DNA of 64,000 nucleotides from Cytophagaceae bacterium. GTDB lineage: Bacteria > Bacteroidota > Bacteroidia > Cytophagales > Spirosomataceae. Position 1 is the first letter of the stretch; every line of letters starts with the position of its first letter. The notes under the pieces were generated by a model that did not search any database, was not told where the DNA came from, and saw only the letters and a program-made list of their open reading frames with translations. The position numbers were made by a program, and so were the translations under genes. Positions 35,759-44,416 of this stretch are shown one piece after another. The stretch lies in the NCBI GenBank assembly GCA_027486845.1, contig JAIXOL010000028.1, forward strand, positions 1-64,000, in the 5' to 3' direction.

Positions 35759-36197
35759 ATGAAAATATTAGTAAAAAATATATATAAATAGCTATTCTGA
35801 TAGCAGTTGAATCGCTTTTGGATAGCCTTTTATGAATGTTGTGTTTTGATAATGAGCTAATTAGTTGAGAAAGTAATTATATTAAAATGAGGAGTTCACT
35901 AAAAACACCTTAAAATCTGCATTTGTATTTACTAATCGGCTCACATTATAGTTTTGACGTTTTCTTCTTTTTCAACTTCCACAAAAACGTGAAACTTAGT
36001 AAATTGCTTTGGGCATTTGTTGGCAATTGTTACGATTTTTGATAGAGTAAACAAAGGTTTAAACCACAGGGCTGACCAAATAAATAAAATGCCTTTAAAA
36101 GTAATTTTCGCGGTATTTTTCGTTAAGAATTTTACACAAAACACTAAAAAGAATCACATAAATCAATCTAATCGAAGTTTAAGAAAAGTTTTATTCT
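35759..36197. other. AT-rich intergenic stretch without recognisable genes
   Basis: About 440 bases. Two overlapping antiparallel open frames of 67 and 75 codons exist, but both are AT-driven, lack family patterns and overlap each other, so neither is called. Confidence 0.5.
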
Positions 36198-36205
36198 TAT
36201 TTTTG
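36198..36205 (+). promoter_or_regulatory. Bacteroidota -7 promoter element for asnS
   Basis: TATTTTTG matches TAnnTTTG and lies 28 bases before the asnS ATG. Confidence 0.55.
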
Positions 36206-36233
36206 CAGTTCAATTCAAGAATAACAGAGAATT

Positions 36234-37661
36234 ATGCAAATTAAGGAATTACTGAAGCAGTCGCCAAGCGAACAAGAAGTGACCGTAAAAGGTTGGGTAC
36301 GTACCAAACGTGGACAAGCAGCCGTAACTTTTATTGCCATTAATGATGGCTCAACGATACATAATATTCAGGCAGTAGCCGAAGGTGGACTAATAGATGA
36401 AGAAACATTGAAATTGGTTTCGACGGGTGCGTGTGTGGCCGTGACTGGTAAACTTATCGCATCATTGGGCTCTGGACAAGCAGTAGAGGTAAAAGCTGAA
36501 AAAGTCGTGGTTTATGGCACTGCCGATGAGACATTTCCGATGCAGCCAAAAAAGCATTCGATGGAATTTTTGCGTGAAAAAGCCCATTTACGCTTTCGAA
36601 CTAATACTTTTGGAGCAATTTTTCGCATTCGTCATGTTTTGGCGTTTGCGGTTCATAAGTATTTCAATGACAATGGTTTTTTCAATCTTCATACGCCAAT
36701 CATCACCGCCTCTGATGCCGAAGGTGCAGGCGAAATGTTTCATGTGACGAATTTCGACATGGAAAAACCTCCAAGAGCCGAAGACGGAAGTATTGATTAT
36801 AGCCAAGATTTTTTCGGTCGCCAAACGAGTTTGACGGTTTCGGGACAATTGGAAGGCGAATTGGGAGCTTTGGCATTATCGAAAATTTATACTTTTGGGC
36901 CTACTTTTCGTGCTGAAAACTCAAATACTACTCGTCACTTGGCTGAGTTTTGGATGATTGAGCCAGAAGTTGCTTTCTACGAATTGGAAGACAACATGAA
37001 TTTGGCCGAAGATTTTGTGCAAACGGTTATCAAATATGCTCTCGAAAACTGTGCTGATGATTTGGCTTTCTTGGAAAAACGACTTTTGGAAGAAGAGAAG
37101 AACAAGCCACAAAATGAGCGAAGTGAATTGAGTTTGATTGAAAAACTAAAATTTGTAATTGAAAATCAATTTCAAAGATTGACATACACCGAAGCTATTG
37201 ATATTTTGGTGCGTTCGAAACCTCATAAAGAGAAAAAATTCCAATATCCAGTTGAATGGGGAATTGATTTACAATCAGAGCATGAGCGTTATTTGGTAGA
37301 AAAGCACTTCAAAAAACCAGTAATTTTGACCAATTATCCGAAGGATATTAAGGCGTTTTATATGAAATTGGACGACGATAATAAGACTGTTCGTGCAATG
37401 GATGTACTTTTTCCAGGAATTGGAGAAATCATTGGCGGCTCGCAACGTGAAGATGATTACGAGAAATTATTGTCTCGTACGAAAGAAGTTGGCATCGACC
37501 CTGAAAATATTTGGTGGTATCTCGAAACCCGTAAATTTGGTTCGGCTCCGCACGCAGGTTTCGGGCTTGGTTTTGAGCGTTTGGTATTGTTCGTAACGGG
37601 TATGACCAACATCCGTGACGTGATTCCTTTCCCTCGCACGCCCAAGAGTGCAGAGTTTTGA
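36234..37661 (+). CDS. asnS: Asparaginyl-tRNA synthetase
   Basis: Class IIb synthetase of 475 residues, normal length. The N-terminal OB-fold anticodon-binding domain ([23 protein letters not shown]) is followed by the catalytic core with motif 2 ([21 protein letters not shown]) and motif 3 near the C-terminus ([15 protein letters not shown]), ending [16 protein letters not shown] as in AsnRS. It charges tRNA-Asn with asparagine in the cytoplasm. Confidence 0.97.
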   Translation: MQIKELLKQSPSEQEVTVKGWVRTKRGQAAVTFIAINDGSTIHNIQAVAEGGLIDEETLKLVSTGACVAVTGKLIASLGSGQAVEVKAEKVVVYGTADETFPMQPKKHSMEFLREKAHLRFRTNTFGAIFRIRHVLAFAVHKYFNDNGFFNLHTPIITASDAEGAGEMFHVTNFDMEKPPRAEDGSIDYSQDFFGRQTSLTVSGQLEGELGALALSKIYTFGPTFRAENSNTTRHLAEFWMIEPEVAFYELEDNMNLAEDFVQTVIKYALENCADDLAFLEKRLLEEEKNKPQNERSELSLIEKLKFVIENQFQRLTYTEAIDILVRSKPHKEKKFQYPVEWGIDLQSEHERYLVEKHFKKPVILTNYPKDIKAFYMKLDDDNKTVRAMDVLFPGIGEIIGGSQREDDYEKLLSRTKEVGIDPENIWWYLETRKFGSAPHAGFGLGFERLVLFVTGMTNIRDVIPFPRTPKSAEF

Positions 37662-37699
37662 TTTTTAGGAAGTATTTTTACTTTAAATATTTTATAATC

Positions 37700-37929
37700 A
37701 TGCACCTACAGTATTTGACAGACGAAAAAGGTTATAAAAAATCGGTTGTAATTCCATTGATGAGTGGAATAAACTTCGTAGCAAATACAAAATTGAGGAA
37801 GAACCGACAATAAGTTCGGAGGAAATTTTGGAAAACTTAAAAAATGATTTAAATGCCTTAAATAATGGTACTTTGAAAACAACTCCTTTAAAAGATTTTA
37901 TGCAAGAATTAAAAAAGGGAGGGTTTTGA
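37700..37929 (+). pseudogene. Frameshifted antitoxin gene
   Basis: From ATG 37700 the frame reads MHLQYLTDEKGYKKSVVIP, then the reading moves to the next frame at about 37756 and continues DEWNKLRSKYKIEE...LKDFMQELKKGGF to TGA 37927-37929. One missing base in the codon between VVIP and DEW explains it. The combined product of about 76 residues has the size and charge of a RelB/Phd-like antitoxin, and its stop overlaps the toxin ATG by one base. Confidence 0.72.
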
Positions 37930-38255
37930 TGGAGAGATTTGATACAGTTTTAGGTGAAACTTTCAAGAAAGAATTTAGAAAATTGCTAAAAAAGTACCGT
38001 TTTATACTGGAAGAGTTAGAAAATATTGCCGAAAGTATAGCAACAAATCCGACTCAAGGTACGCCACTTGGTAAAAATTGTTATAAAATTAGACTTGCTA
38101 TAAAAAGTAAAGGTCAAGGAAAATCTGGTGGTGCCAGAATTATTTTTTGTGTAGTAGTTGTATAAGCAAAGGTTGTATTAGTTTCGATTTATGATAAAGC
38201 TGAACAAAGCACAATTTCGGACAAAAAGTTGAGGCAAATTCTGAAAGACGAATAA
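37929..38255 (+). pseudogene. RelE/ParE-family toxin gene with premature stop
   Basis: The ATG at 37929 overlaps the antitoxin stop (TGATG). The frame gives MERFDTVLGETFKKEFRKLL, then GTPLGKNCYKIRLAIKSKG and SGGARIIFCVVV, typical of RelE-like toxins, up to an in-frame TAA at 38163. The same frame goes on with AKVVLVSIYDKAEQSTISDK and LRQILKDE to a second stop at 38253, exactly the missing C-terminal strands of the family. One nonsense change therefore separates an otherwise full toxin of about 108 residues into two parts. Confidence 0.75.
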
Positions 38256-38376
38256 TTAGATTGAGATAAAAGTGTAATTTTATCAGGCACGAAATTTGAA
38301 ATTTCAGCAATAAAAACATTTTTAATGTCCAAATTTTTATAAGTTTATTTTTTCAAAGGTGATAAAAATTGATTAA

Positions 38377-39462
38377 ATGCTCATAACATTACTCCTATTT
38401 CTTGCGATTGTTTTCGCCAATGTGGTCGTTGCGGTTTATGTCGAGCGTAAGGTTTCGGCATTTATTCAAGACCGTACTGGCCCAATGGAAGTTGGAAAAT
38501 GGGGCATTTTACAACTTATTGCTGACCTTTTGAAGTTGATTCAAAAGGAAGATATCGTACCAGCTGCTGCCGACCGACGGATGTTCAAATTTGCTCCGCT
38601 GATGATATTCATGGTAATTTTTGCAGGTTTTGCTTTGTTTCCATTGTCTCCAAATTTACGAGGTTCGGCTACACAAACGGGAGTTTTTATGCTTTTGGCT
38701 GTTGTTTCGTTGGATATTCTCGGAATTTTGATGGCAGGTTGGGCATCAAATAATAAATACTCTTTGCTCGGAGCTATGCGTTCGGTTGCTCAGATTATTT
38801 CCTATGAAGTACCGCTTGGTCTTTCGGTTTTATGCGTAGTTTTGATTACCCAAACGCTTGATTTGCAGGAGATTAGCTTTCAACAAGGTTTTCTTTCAAT
38901 CGAGAAAAATTATCTTTTTGGCATAAAAGCCACTGGAATTGAAGTAAATCAATATGGTGGAATTTTGACTTGGAATATTCTTCGAAATCCGTTTTTATTG
39001 ATAGTTTTTGTCATTTATTTTATTGCTTCATTAGCCGAAGCCAACAGAGCTCCTTTTGATTTGCCAGAGGCTGAATCTGAGTTGATTGGTGGTTTTCACA
39101 CCGAATATTCGGGTTTTCGTTGGGCGATTTTGTTTCTTGCCGAATACGGAATGATGCTTTTGGTGTCGATTCTGGGAGCTATTTTGTTTCTCGGTAGTTG
39201 GAATACACCTTTTCCAAATATTGGTTCGTTTACGCTCGGAAGTTGGACAAGTGGGCATATCGGACATTGGTCGAGCGACCTTTGGGGCGGGTTTTGGTTG
39301 ATTTCAAAAGCCTATTTTTTGATTTTGATTCAAATGTGGGTGCGTTGGACACTCCCTCGCTTGCGTGTTGACCAACTCATGTATCTTTCTTGGAAAGTGC
39401 TTACACCTTTCTGTTTGGTGCTTTTGCTTATTTCGGGCGTTTGGCGTTTGTTGATGATTTGA
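38377..39462 (+). CDS. nuoH: NADH-quinone oxidoreductase subunit H
   Basis: A 361-residue membrane subunit of complex I that lines the quinone-binding site. The pattern VYVERKVSAFIQDRTGPMEVG at the start, IASLAEANRAPFDLPEAESEL and the EYSGFRWAILFLAEYGMM loop are diagnostic for NuoH/ND1; about eight membrane segments. No other nuo gene is near it, so the complex must be encoded in several places in this genome. Confidence 0.96.
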   Translation: MLITLLLFLAIVFANVVVAVYVERKVSAFIQDRTGPMEVGKWGILQLIADLLKLIQKEDIVPAAADRRMFKFAPLMIFMVIFAGFALFPLSPNLRGSATQTGVFMLLAVVSLDILGILMAGWASNNKYSLLGAMRSVAQIISYEVPLGLSVLCVVLITQTLDLQEISFQQGFLSIEKNYLFGIKATGIEVNQYGGILTWNILRNPFLLIVFVIYFIASLAEANRAPFDLPEAESELIGGFHTEYSGFRWAILFLAEYGMMLLVSILGAILFLGSWNTPFPNIGSFTLGSWTSGHIGHWSSDLWGGFWLISKAYFLILIQMWVRWTLPRLRVDQLMYLSWKVLTPFCLVLLLISGVWRLLMI

Positions 39463-39535
39463 GAAAGTCAGCGGTTTTCAGTCCACTAGTCCACAATAAT
39501 TTTTAGTGGTTTTCGCACTTCTTTCTGTAGATTAG

Positions 39536-40096
39536 TTAAAAAATTCCTTCAAAAATATCACCCATTAAAATCGAAGCATCAAGTGCGGTTAATTCGATAC
39601 TTTCTTGTAAATCAGTGAAGTAACTAAACTCCCATTTATTGGCATTTTTTGCGTAAATTTCTACAAAAGGCTCTTCTTGCGAAACTATCAAATAATACTG
39701 TAAAGTAGGCAAAGTAGAATATTCTCTTAGCTTATCAACAGTATCGGTTTTTACTGAATTTTCTGAAAAAACTTCTACAATTAGCACAGGTTGTGTAATA
39801 GCGTGCGAATCTTCATCATCAATCATTGGTGCAACAACAATATCTGGGTAGCGATAACGGTTATTTTCAAGCATCAATCTTACGTCGTGGTTATAAACTT
39901 TCAAAGCTCTTTTTTTGAAGCTATTTCGTAAAGAAACATAGATGTTTCCTGCTATTTCGTTTGCTTTTTTTGATTCTCCAAGCATAGCAATAATATCTCC
40001 ATTAATGAATTCATGACGGATTTCGGAGGTTTTTTCTAATTCAAAATACTCCTCAACGCTATATTTTTTGTCTGCTACTAATGTTTCTGTCAGCAT
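39536..40096 (-). CDS. Uma2 family endonuclease
   Basis: A 186-residue protein of the Uma2 (DUF820) PD-(D/E)xK family. YSVEEYFELEKTSEIRHEFINGDI at the N-terminus, YRYPDIVVAP with the first catalytic Asp and PVLIVEVFSENS with the Glu are in the expected positions, as is the later K in DTVDKLREY. The family is abundant in genomes with many mobile elements; the target is not established. No toxin or transposase gene is adjacent. Confidence 0.88.
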   Translation of the reverse strand: MLTETLVADKKYSVEEYFELEKTSEIRHEFINGDIIAMLGESKKANEIAGNIYVSLRNSFKKRALKVYNHDVRLMLENNRYRYPDIVVAPMIDDEDSHAITQPVLIVEVFSENSVKTDTVDKLREYSTLPTLQYYLIVSQEEPFVEIYAKNANKWEFSYFTDLQESIELTALDASILMGDIFEGIF

Positions 40097-40148
40097 TTTT
40101 TAGAAGTTTTTTTTCAAATTTAAGCGATTTTTTGATAAAAACAAATAT

Positions 40149-40925
40149 TTAGCCCAACTCAAACCAACCTCTAAATTGATGGGCTTTTTCTTTACTCACT
40201 ACGATTTCATCCTTGGTTGTAACAACTAATTTTAATTCAATTTTTCCAGTAAAATGCGTTCGATAACTTTCGACAGCTTGTTTGTTGACTATAAATTGGC
40301 GATTTGCTCGGAAAAACCCTTCGGGGTTTAATAATTCTTCGATTTCATCGAGAGAGTTGTAATCAGTGATAAGGCGTTGATTGTCAGTAGTTTGAACCCA
40401 GATAACTTCGTCTCGATAAAAACAAACTATTCTGTCGATTGTAACTGCTACGATATTTCTTTGGAATTGTGCCGTAAATCGGGTCTTAAATTTTAGACTC
40501 GTGGAGCGATTGTCGAAATCGCTCAGTAAATGTGTAAGCTTTTCTTTAAAATCATCTTGATAGGGTGCATGATTGAGCTTTTTAAACTTATCAAAAGCAA
40601 TACGTAGCTCATCTTTATCAATTGGTTTCAACAAATAATCAATACTATTGAGTTTGAAAGCTCGAATGGCGTATTCATCATAAGCAGTTGTAAAAATAAT
40701 TGGACATTGAGGCTGAATTTCCTGAAAAATATCGAAACTAACGCCATCAGAAAGCTGAATGTCACATAAAATCAGGTCGGGTTCGGCATTAGCTTTAAAC
40801 CAATCTAACGACTCTTTTACACTGCTAATTATGGCCAATAAAACTGCATTTGGTTCGAGTTTTTTGACCAAATTTTCAAGGTTTTTAGCTACGAGTGGCT
40901 CGTCTTCTATTAAAAGTACTTTCAT
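40149..40925 (-). CDS. LytTR-family response regulator
   Basis: A 258-residue regulator. The receiver domain (1-125) contains the acidic pocket IEDE, phospho-acceptor D55 (LILCDIQLSDG), the TTAYDEYAIRAF switch and K of LLKPID. The C-terminal LytTR DNA-binding domain (about 150-258) has IVCFYRDEVIWVQTTDNQR and the FFRANRQFIVNKQAV motif. It starts 1 base after the histidine kinase gene stop, so kinase and regulator are a pair. It most likely controls the adjacent efflux genes or envelope functions. Confidence 0.93.
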   Translation of the reverse strand: MKVLLIEDEPLVAKNLENLVKKLEPNAVLLAIISSVKESLDWFKANAEPDLILCDIQLSDGVSFDIFQEIQPQCPIIFTTAYDEYAIRAFKLNSIDYLLKPIDKDELRIAFDKFKKLNHAPYQDDFKEKLTHLLSDFDNRSTSLKFKTRFTAQFQRNIVAVTIDRIVCFYRDEVIWVQTTDNQRLITDYNSLDEIEELLNPEGFFRANRQFIVNKQAVESYRTHFTGKIELKLVVTTKDEIVVSKEKAHQFRGWFELG

Positions 40926-40926
40926 A

Positions 40927-41940
40927 TTAAATCAGCGGAATTTTTACGCTAAAAACTTTATTTTGTTCAATCAAGACTTCATTAACACTCAAAAAGCTAT
41001 ACAATGATTTTAGGTTGTTTAAGCCTTGTCCGTTGGAGGTTTCAACTTGTTTCTTTAACTGAATGGCATTCTCAACAACCAAATATTGCTCTTGGTTAAA
41101 AATGTTGATTATTAGTGGATTAGCTTGATTGATGATATTGTGTTTGAGTGCATTTTCAATCAATATTTGTAGTGTGACTGGAGCTATTTGTTGGTCTAAT
41201 ACATCGGCCGAAATATTAAAATTAATGCTCAAAGATTCTCCAAAACGAGTCCGAATCAAAGCCACATAATTTTTGATAAAATTAGTTTCAGTTTCGAGGC
41301 TTACCAAGCCTTTTTCTTTGCTTTGTAAAACATATCTAAATACTTTCGAAAGTTGTCTCAGAAACTCACTGGCAAGTGTTGGGTTTTCATGAATCAGCGA
41401 ATCAAGCGATGTCAAACTATTGAATAAGAAATGTGGATTAAGCTGATTTTTTAAGTTATCAAATTGTACCTGAGATTTTTCTTTTTCGAGATTAGTGGCT
41501 CTGAGTGCGTTTTCTCGCCATTTATTCAAGGAATATTTGGCAAAATGAATGACATTTAATAGAGTCACAACCAAAACCTCGGTAGCTACACCTGCAAGTT
41601 GTGCAAGATTGGTGACTTCTTTTTCGACGACTGAATGAAAAGGTAACATTGTTTGTCCGATTAAAAATGCCACTCTTGAAATAATCGTAATAAATGCAAG
41701 ATTGAGAAGTATTTGTGGTATTAATCGCTTAACAATTCCTTTATCATAAGGCATGAATTTATCGAAAACAAGGCAAGTTTTACTAAAAAAAATAAAAGTT
41801 GTAGATAAAACAATGATAGAAACAACAAATAAAATAGCGTTGCTTTTAAGGTCAAAATTAAAAATATACCACCTAAAAAAGGCTGCTACTGTAGCCATTA
41901 TGGCAATTACATAAATTACTATTTTCTTTTCACTTATCAT
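40927..41940 (-). CDS. LytS/YehU-type sensor histidine kinase
   Basis: A 337-residue inner-membrane kinase with four hydrophobic segments (about 7-27, 34-52, 74-97, 112-132), a short coiled linker (LRATNLEKEKSQVQF) and a His_kinase domain with phospho-acceptor H170 in NQLNPHFLFNS, followed by an ATPase domain (N-box ILIENALKHN). Its ATG overlaps the stop of the ABC ATPase gene (TAATG). The large periplasmic sensor is absent, so the signal is probably sensed in the membrane or relayed by the transporter. Confidence 0.92.
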   Translation of the reverse strand: MISEKKIVIYVIAIMATVAAFFRWYIFNFDLKSNAILFVVSIIVLSTTFIFFSKTCLVFDKFMPYDKGIVKRLIPQILLNLAFITIISRVAFLIGQTMLPFHSVVEKEVTNLAQLAGVATEVLVVTLLNVIHFAKYSLNKWRENALRATNLEKEKSQVQFDNLKNQLNPHFLFNSLTSLDSLIHENPTLASEFLRQLSKVFRYVLQSKEKGLVSLETETNFIKNYVALIRTRFGESLSINFNISADVLDQQIAPVTLQILIENALKHNIINQANPLIINIFNQEQYLVVENAIQLKKQVETSNGQGLNNLKSLYSFLSVNEVLIEQNKVFSVKIPLI

Positions 41941-42614
41941 TAGCTAATAATTTGTCCGTCAGACATTTCAATGATTCTATCGCTTCCTTTGGCAAAATCG
42001 GGGTCGTGGGTTACGGCAATGATTGTTTGATTATTTTCACGGGCAATTTGTTTAAAAATCTCGAAAACTACCTCCGAATTTTTCTTGTCCAGATTACCTG
42101 TTGGTTCATCACCCATAATAATTGTAGGGTCATTGATTAAAGCCCGTGCAATAGCAACTCTTTGTTGCTGACCACCCGAAAGTTTGGCCGATTGTTTGAG
42201 AGCGTGGTCTTGCATATCAACCAACTTTAGTTTTTGGTAGGCTCTTTCTTCGATATCTTTGCTCGAATATTTACCTAGTTTCAGAGCTGGCAGCATTACA
42301 TTTTGTAAAACCGTAAATTCTGGCAAAAGAAAGTGAAATTGAAACACAAAACCTAAATGTTCGTTCCGAAATGCCGCTAGTTGGTCTTGGGTGCGTCCTG
42401 TTAGGCGTTCGCCATTCATCATCAGCAGACCATCATAGGTAGTATCCATTGTAGAAAGAATGTACAAAAGGGTTGATTTTCCACAACCAGATTTTCCGAC
42501 TAAGGCTAGAAATTCACCACGATTTGCTTCAAACGAAATGTTCTTCAAAACTTGAAACTTTTCGGGTTCGTAGAAAAATTTATTGATGTTGGTAGCTTTT
42601 AAAACACTGTTCAT
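41940..42614 (-). CDS. ABC transporter ATPase, LolD/MacB type
   Basis: A 224-residue ATPase. Walker A GKSGCGKST, Q-loop FQFHFLLPEFTV, signature LSGGQQQRVAIARAL, Walker B IIMGDEPTGNLD and the H-loop AVTHD are intact. Size fits the stand-alone ATPases of MacB/LolCDE-like systems, whose permease (43055-44305) and adaptor (44417-45517) are encoded upstream. The four-helix-bundle gene separates it from the permease. Confidence 0.94.
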   Translation of the reverse strand: MNSVLKATNINKFFYEPEKFQVLKNISFEANRGEFLALVGKSGCGKSTLLYILSTMDTTYDGLLMMNGERLTGRTQDQLAAFRNEHLGFVFQFHFLLPEFTVLQNVMLPALKLGKYSSKDIEERAYQKLKLVDMQDHALKQSAKLSGGQQQRVAIARALINDPTIIMGDEPTGNLDKKNSEVVFEIFKQIARENNQTIIAVTHDPDFAKGSDRIIEMSDGQIIS

Positions 42615-42616
42615 TA

Positions 42617-42640
42617 GTGTAGAGTTTAAAGTGTAGAGTT
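42617..42640. repeat. Inverted-repeat frame of the four-helix gene, left side
   Basis: Two direct copies of GTGTAGAGTT (42617-42626 and 42631-42640). The reverse complement occurs twice at 43021-43045 on the other side of the four-helix gene. The last codons and stop of that gene (NSTL*) are encoded inside this repeat. Confidence 0.75.
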
Positions 42641-42994
42641 GTTTTTTTTCTCTTTTGCCGAAAGAATAATACTACTGAGTATATTTTTTAGTTCCACACA
42701 ATCTTTATGACTTGACTCGAAAGCATCTTTTTTAATAAAATCGCTATTATGAAGTAAGTTTAACCAGTAAAGTGTTTCTCTTGACTCTTTCAATGAAATT
42801 GCCATTTTATGAATAGAGTCATTTTTAGACTCAGCTGATTGTGCCTCATTAACATTTGCACCAATCGATGTACCACTTCTAAGAACTTGTTTTGATAAAA
42901 TAAATTCTTTTTGATCTTTAGTCAGAAACTTATACATTTTTATTACCCGCAAGGCAAACTGATAGCTTTTCTTATGAATTATGCTTTCTTTCAT
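42626..42994 (-). CDS. Four-helix bundle protein (S23/IVS-encoded protein family)
   Basis: A 122-residue protein. KSYQFALRVIKMYKFLTKDQ, then the conserved LRSGTSIGANVNEAQSAESK and SLKESRETLYWLNLL match the four-helix bundle (S23 ribosomal intervening sequence) family, related to the Avd protein of diversity-generating retroelements. No reverse transcriptase or template repeat is visible here. It stands between permease and ATPase genes of one transporter and is framed by inverted 10-base repeats, so it looks inserted. Confidence 0.9.
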   Translation of the reverse strand: MKESIIHKKSYQFALRVIKMYKFLTKDQKEFILSKQVLRSGTSIGANVNEAQSAESKNDSIHKMAISLKESRETLYWLNLLHNSDFIKKDAFESSHKDCVELKNILSSIILSAKEKKNNSTL

Positions 42995-43020
42995 TGAATT
43001 TTCTATTTTAGAAATACCAA

Positions 43021-43045
43021 AACTCTACACTCGTAAACTCTACAC
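43021..43045. repeat. Inverted-repeat frame of the four-helix gene, right side
   Basis: AACTCTACAC at 43021-43030 and 43036-43045, the reverse complement of the unit at 42617-42640. A relaxed relative (CAGAACTCTAAACTCATAACTCT) lies near 46775-46797 beside another gene end, without a four-helix gene. Confidence 0.75.
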
Positions 43046-43054
43046 TTTAAAAAA

Positions 43055-44305
43055 CTACCCCCTCAATATTGCCACAGGGTCGATTTTTGATGCTTTTCTG
43101 GCGGGCATATATCCTGCCAAAATGGTGGTTGTGATGCCGAAAATCATTCCTAGACCGTAATATTTTGGTTCAAACAAAATCGGGAATGTTTTTATATCAA
43201 GAAAATCTCCCGCATCAAAAGGCATTGACGAAAGCAAGTAACTCAAGCAAAAACCAATAATAATGCCTAATAATGCACCTAAAATGCCAATAATGATTGA
43301 TTGGATTAAGAAGATTGAAACAATATCATTTCCTGCAAAACCTGTGGCTTTCAGAATAGCGATATCTTTCATTTTATTGATTACATTCATGTTCATAATA
43401 TTGTAGATGCCAAAACCAGCTACCACTAAAAGTGTAATAGAAACCATGATTACCATTCCGTTTCGGATTTTATCACCTGCCAAAAATGCTGAGTTGGCTT
43501 CGGCCCAATCCTGAGTTTTGTAACCGTACTGGTTTTTTAGAACTTTGGCATACGTAAGAGCCGCTTGCGAATCTTTCATTTTTATGTGAATATCAGTTAC
43601 GAAACTTTTGTCTTTTTGTAGAATTTCCTGCACCATCGACATGTTGGCATAGCATTTTACACCATCAACTGTTTGGATACCAAAACCAAAAATTCCTACA
43701 ATTTTGACTAGTTTTAGATTTCCTGTGGGTGTCGTAACAGTGATTTTATCGCCTACTTTTACGTTGAGATTACGAGCTAAAACTTTACCCATCAGAATTC
43801 CGTTGGGAGTTGAAAGTAAAGATTCTAAATTACCTGATTTGATTCGTTTTTTTAAATCGTATAATTTGTCTTCTTTCAAAACATCAACCCCTGAAATTTG
43901 CCCCGAAAAGGGAACAGGCCCTTTATTGAAGAAAACTTGCGAACTTATTTGTGGAGAAACGCCTAAAATTACTGGTTCTTTTTCAATATTTGCCGCAATT
44001 TGAAGACCGTTTTTGATGTTAATTAATTCATTTTTAGGTAATTGATGATAAATAATATTGAAATTGGATGGGTTGGCCTCTTCAATAATGCTTGGATGAT
44101 TGCTCGTTATTTCTTTATAAATTCTGATGTGCGGCGATGAGTCGAGAGCCGAATCTTCGAGGAATTTATTGACACCCTTAATGACCGAAATCATGACAAT
44201 GAACATCGCAATTCCGAAAGTAACGCCTAGCATCGCAATCAAGGTCTGACGTTTTTTTGTCAGTAGGTGAGTTTTGGCTATTTGGAGTGATATTTTTAGA
44301 TTCAT
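43055..44305 (-). CDS. ABC transporter permease, FtsX/MacB family
   Basis: A 416-residue permease from ATG 44305; an in-frame start 108 bases further upstream would read through a repeat and give an unlikely N-terminus. MNLKISLQIAKTHLLTKKRQ leads into membrane segment 1 (about 25-45), then a MacB-type periplasmic domain (about 55-270), and three membrane segments to the end with the FtsX motif NMNVINKMKDIAILKATGF; the last residues are ARKASKIDPVAILRG. It uses energy from the ATPase at 41940-42614 to drive an adaptor-linked export or lipoprotein/peptide release. Confidence 0.93.
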   Translation of the reverse strand: MNLKISLQIAKTHLLTKKRQTLIAMLGVTFGIAMFIVMISVIKGVNKFLEDSALDSSPHIRIYKEITSNHPSIIEEANPSNFNIIYHQLPKNELINIKNGLQIAANIEKEPVILGVSPQISSQVFFNKGPVPFSGQISGVDVLKEDKLYDLKKRIKSGNLESLLSTPNGILMGKVLARNLNVKVGDKITVTTPTGNLKLVKIVGIFGFGIQTVDGVKCYANMSMVQEILQKDKSFVTDIHIKMKDSQAALTYAKVLKNQYGYKTQDWAEANSAFLAGDKIRNGMVIMVSITLLVVAGFGIYNIMNMNVINKMKDIAILKATGFAGNDIVSIFLIQSIIIGILGALLGIIIGFCLSYLLSSMPFDAGDFLDIKTFPILFEPKYYGLGMIFGITTTILAGYMPARKASKIDPVAILRG

Positions 44306-44390
44306 TTTTTGTGGGGGTATTGGGCGGTAACCGTTTCCAGTTTGCTGAGTGGTTTCTAATGAATAATCAAATTTACGTTTCTCATTTTTC

Positions 44391-44409
44391 GGCGAACAGA
44401 ATGTTCGCC
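44391..44409. repeat. Short hairpin between permease and adaptor genes
   Basis: GGCGAACA / TGTTCGCC form an 8-base perfect stem with a 3-base loop just downstream of the adaptor stop. There is no T-run on the minus strand, so read-through into the permease gene is expected; it may stabilise the adaptor mRNA or be another dispersed palindrome. Confidence 0.55.
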
Positions 44410-44416
44410 CCACAGT

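Noticed and set aside
35941-36244. Two overlapping antiparallel open frames of 67 and 75 codons
   Set aside because: They overlap each other, have AT-driven composition and no family pattern, and the asnS promoter lies within the region.
42626-42994. Diversity-generating retroelement
   Set aside because: The four-helix protein resembles Avd, but no reverse transcriptase, template repeat or variable repeat is visible within the window.
44306-44413. N-terminal extension of the FtsX-like permease
   Set aside because: The 36 extra codons translate a repeat-containing intergenic region and lack the membrane-protein start MNLKISLQIAK seen at 44305.
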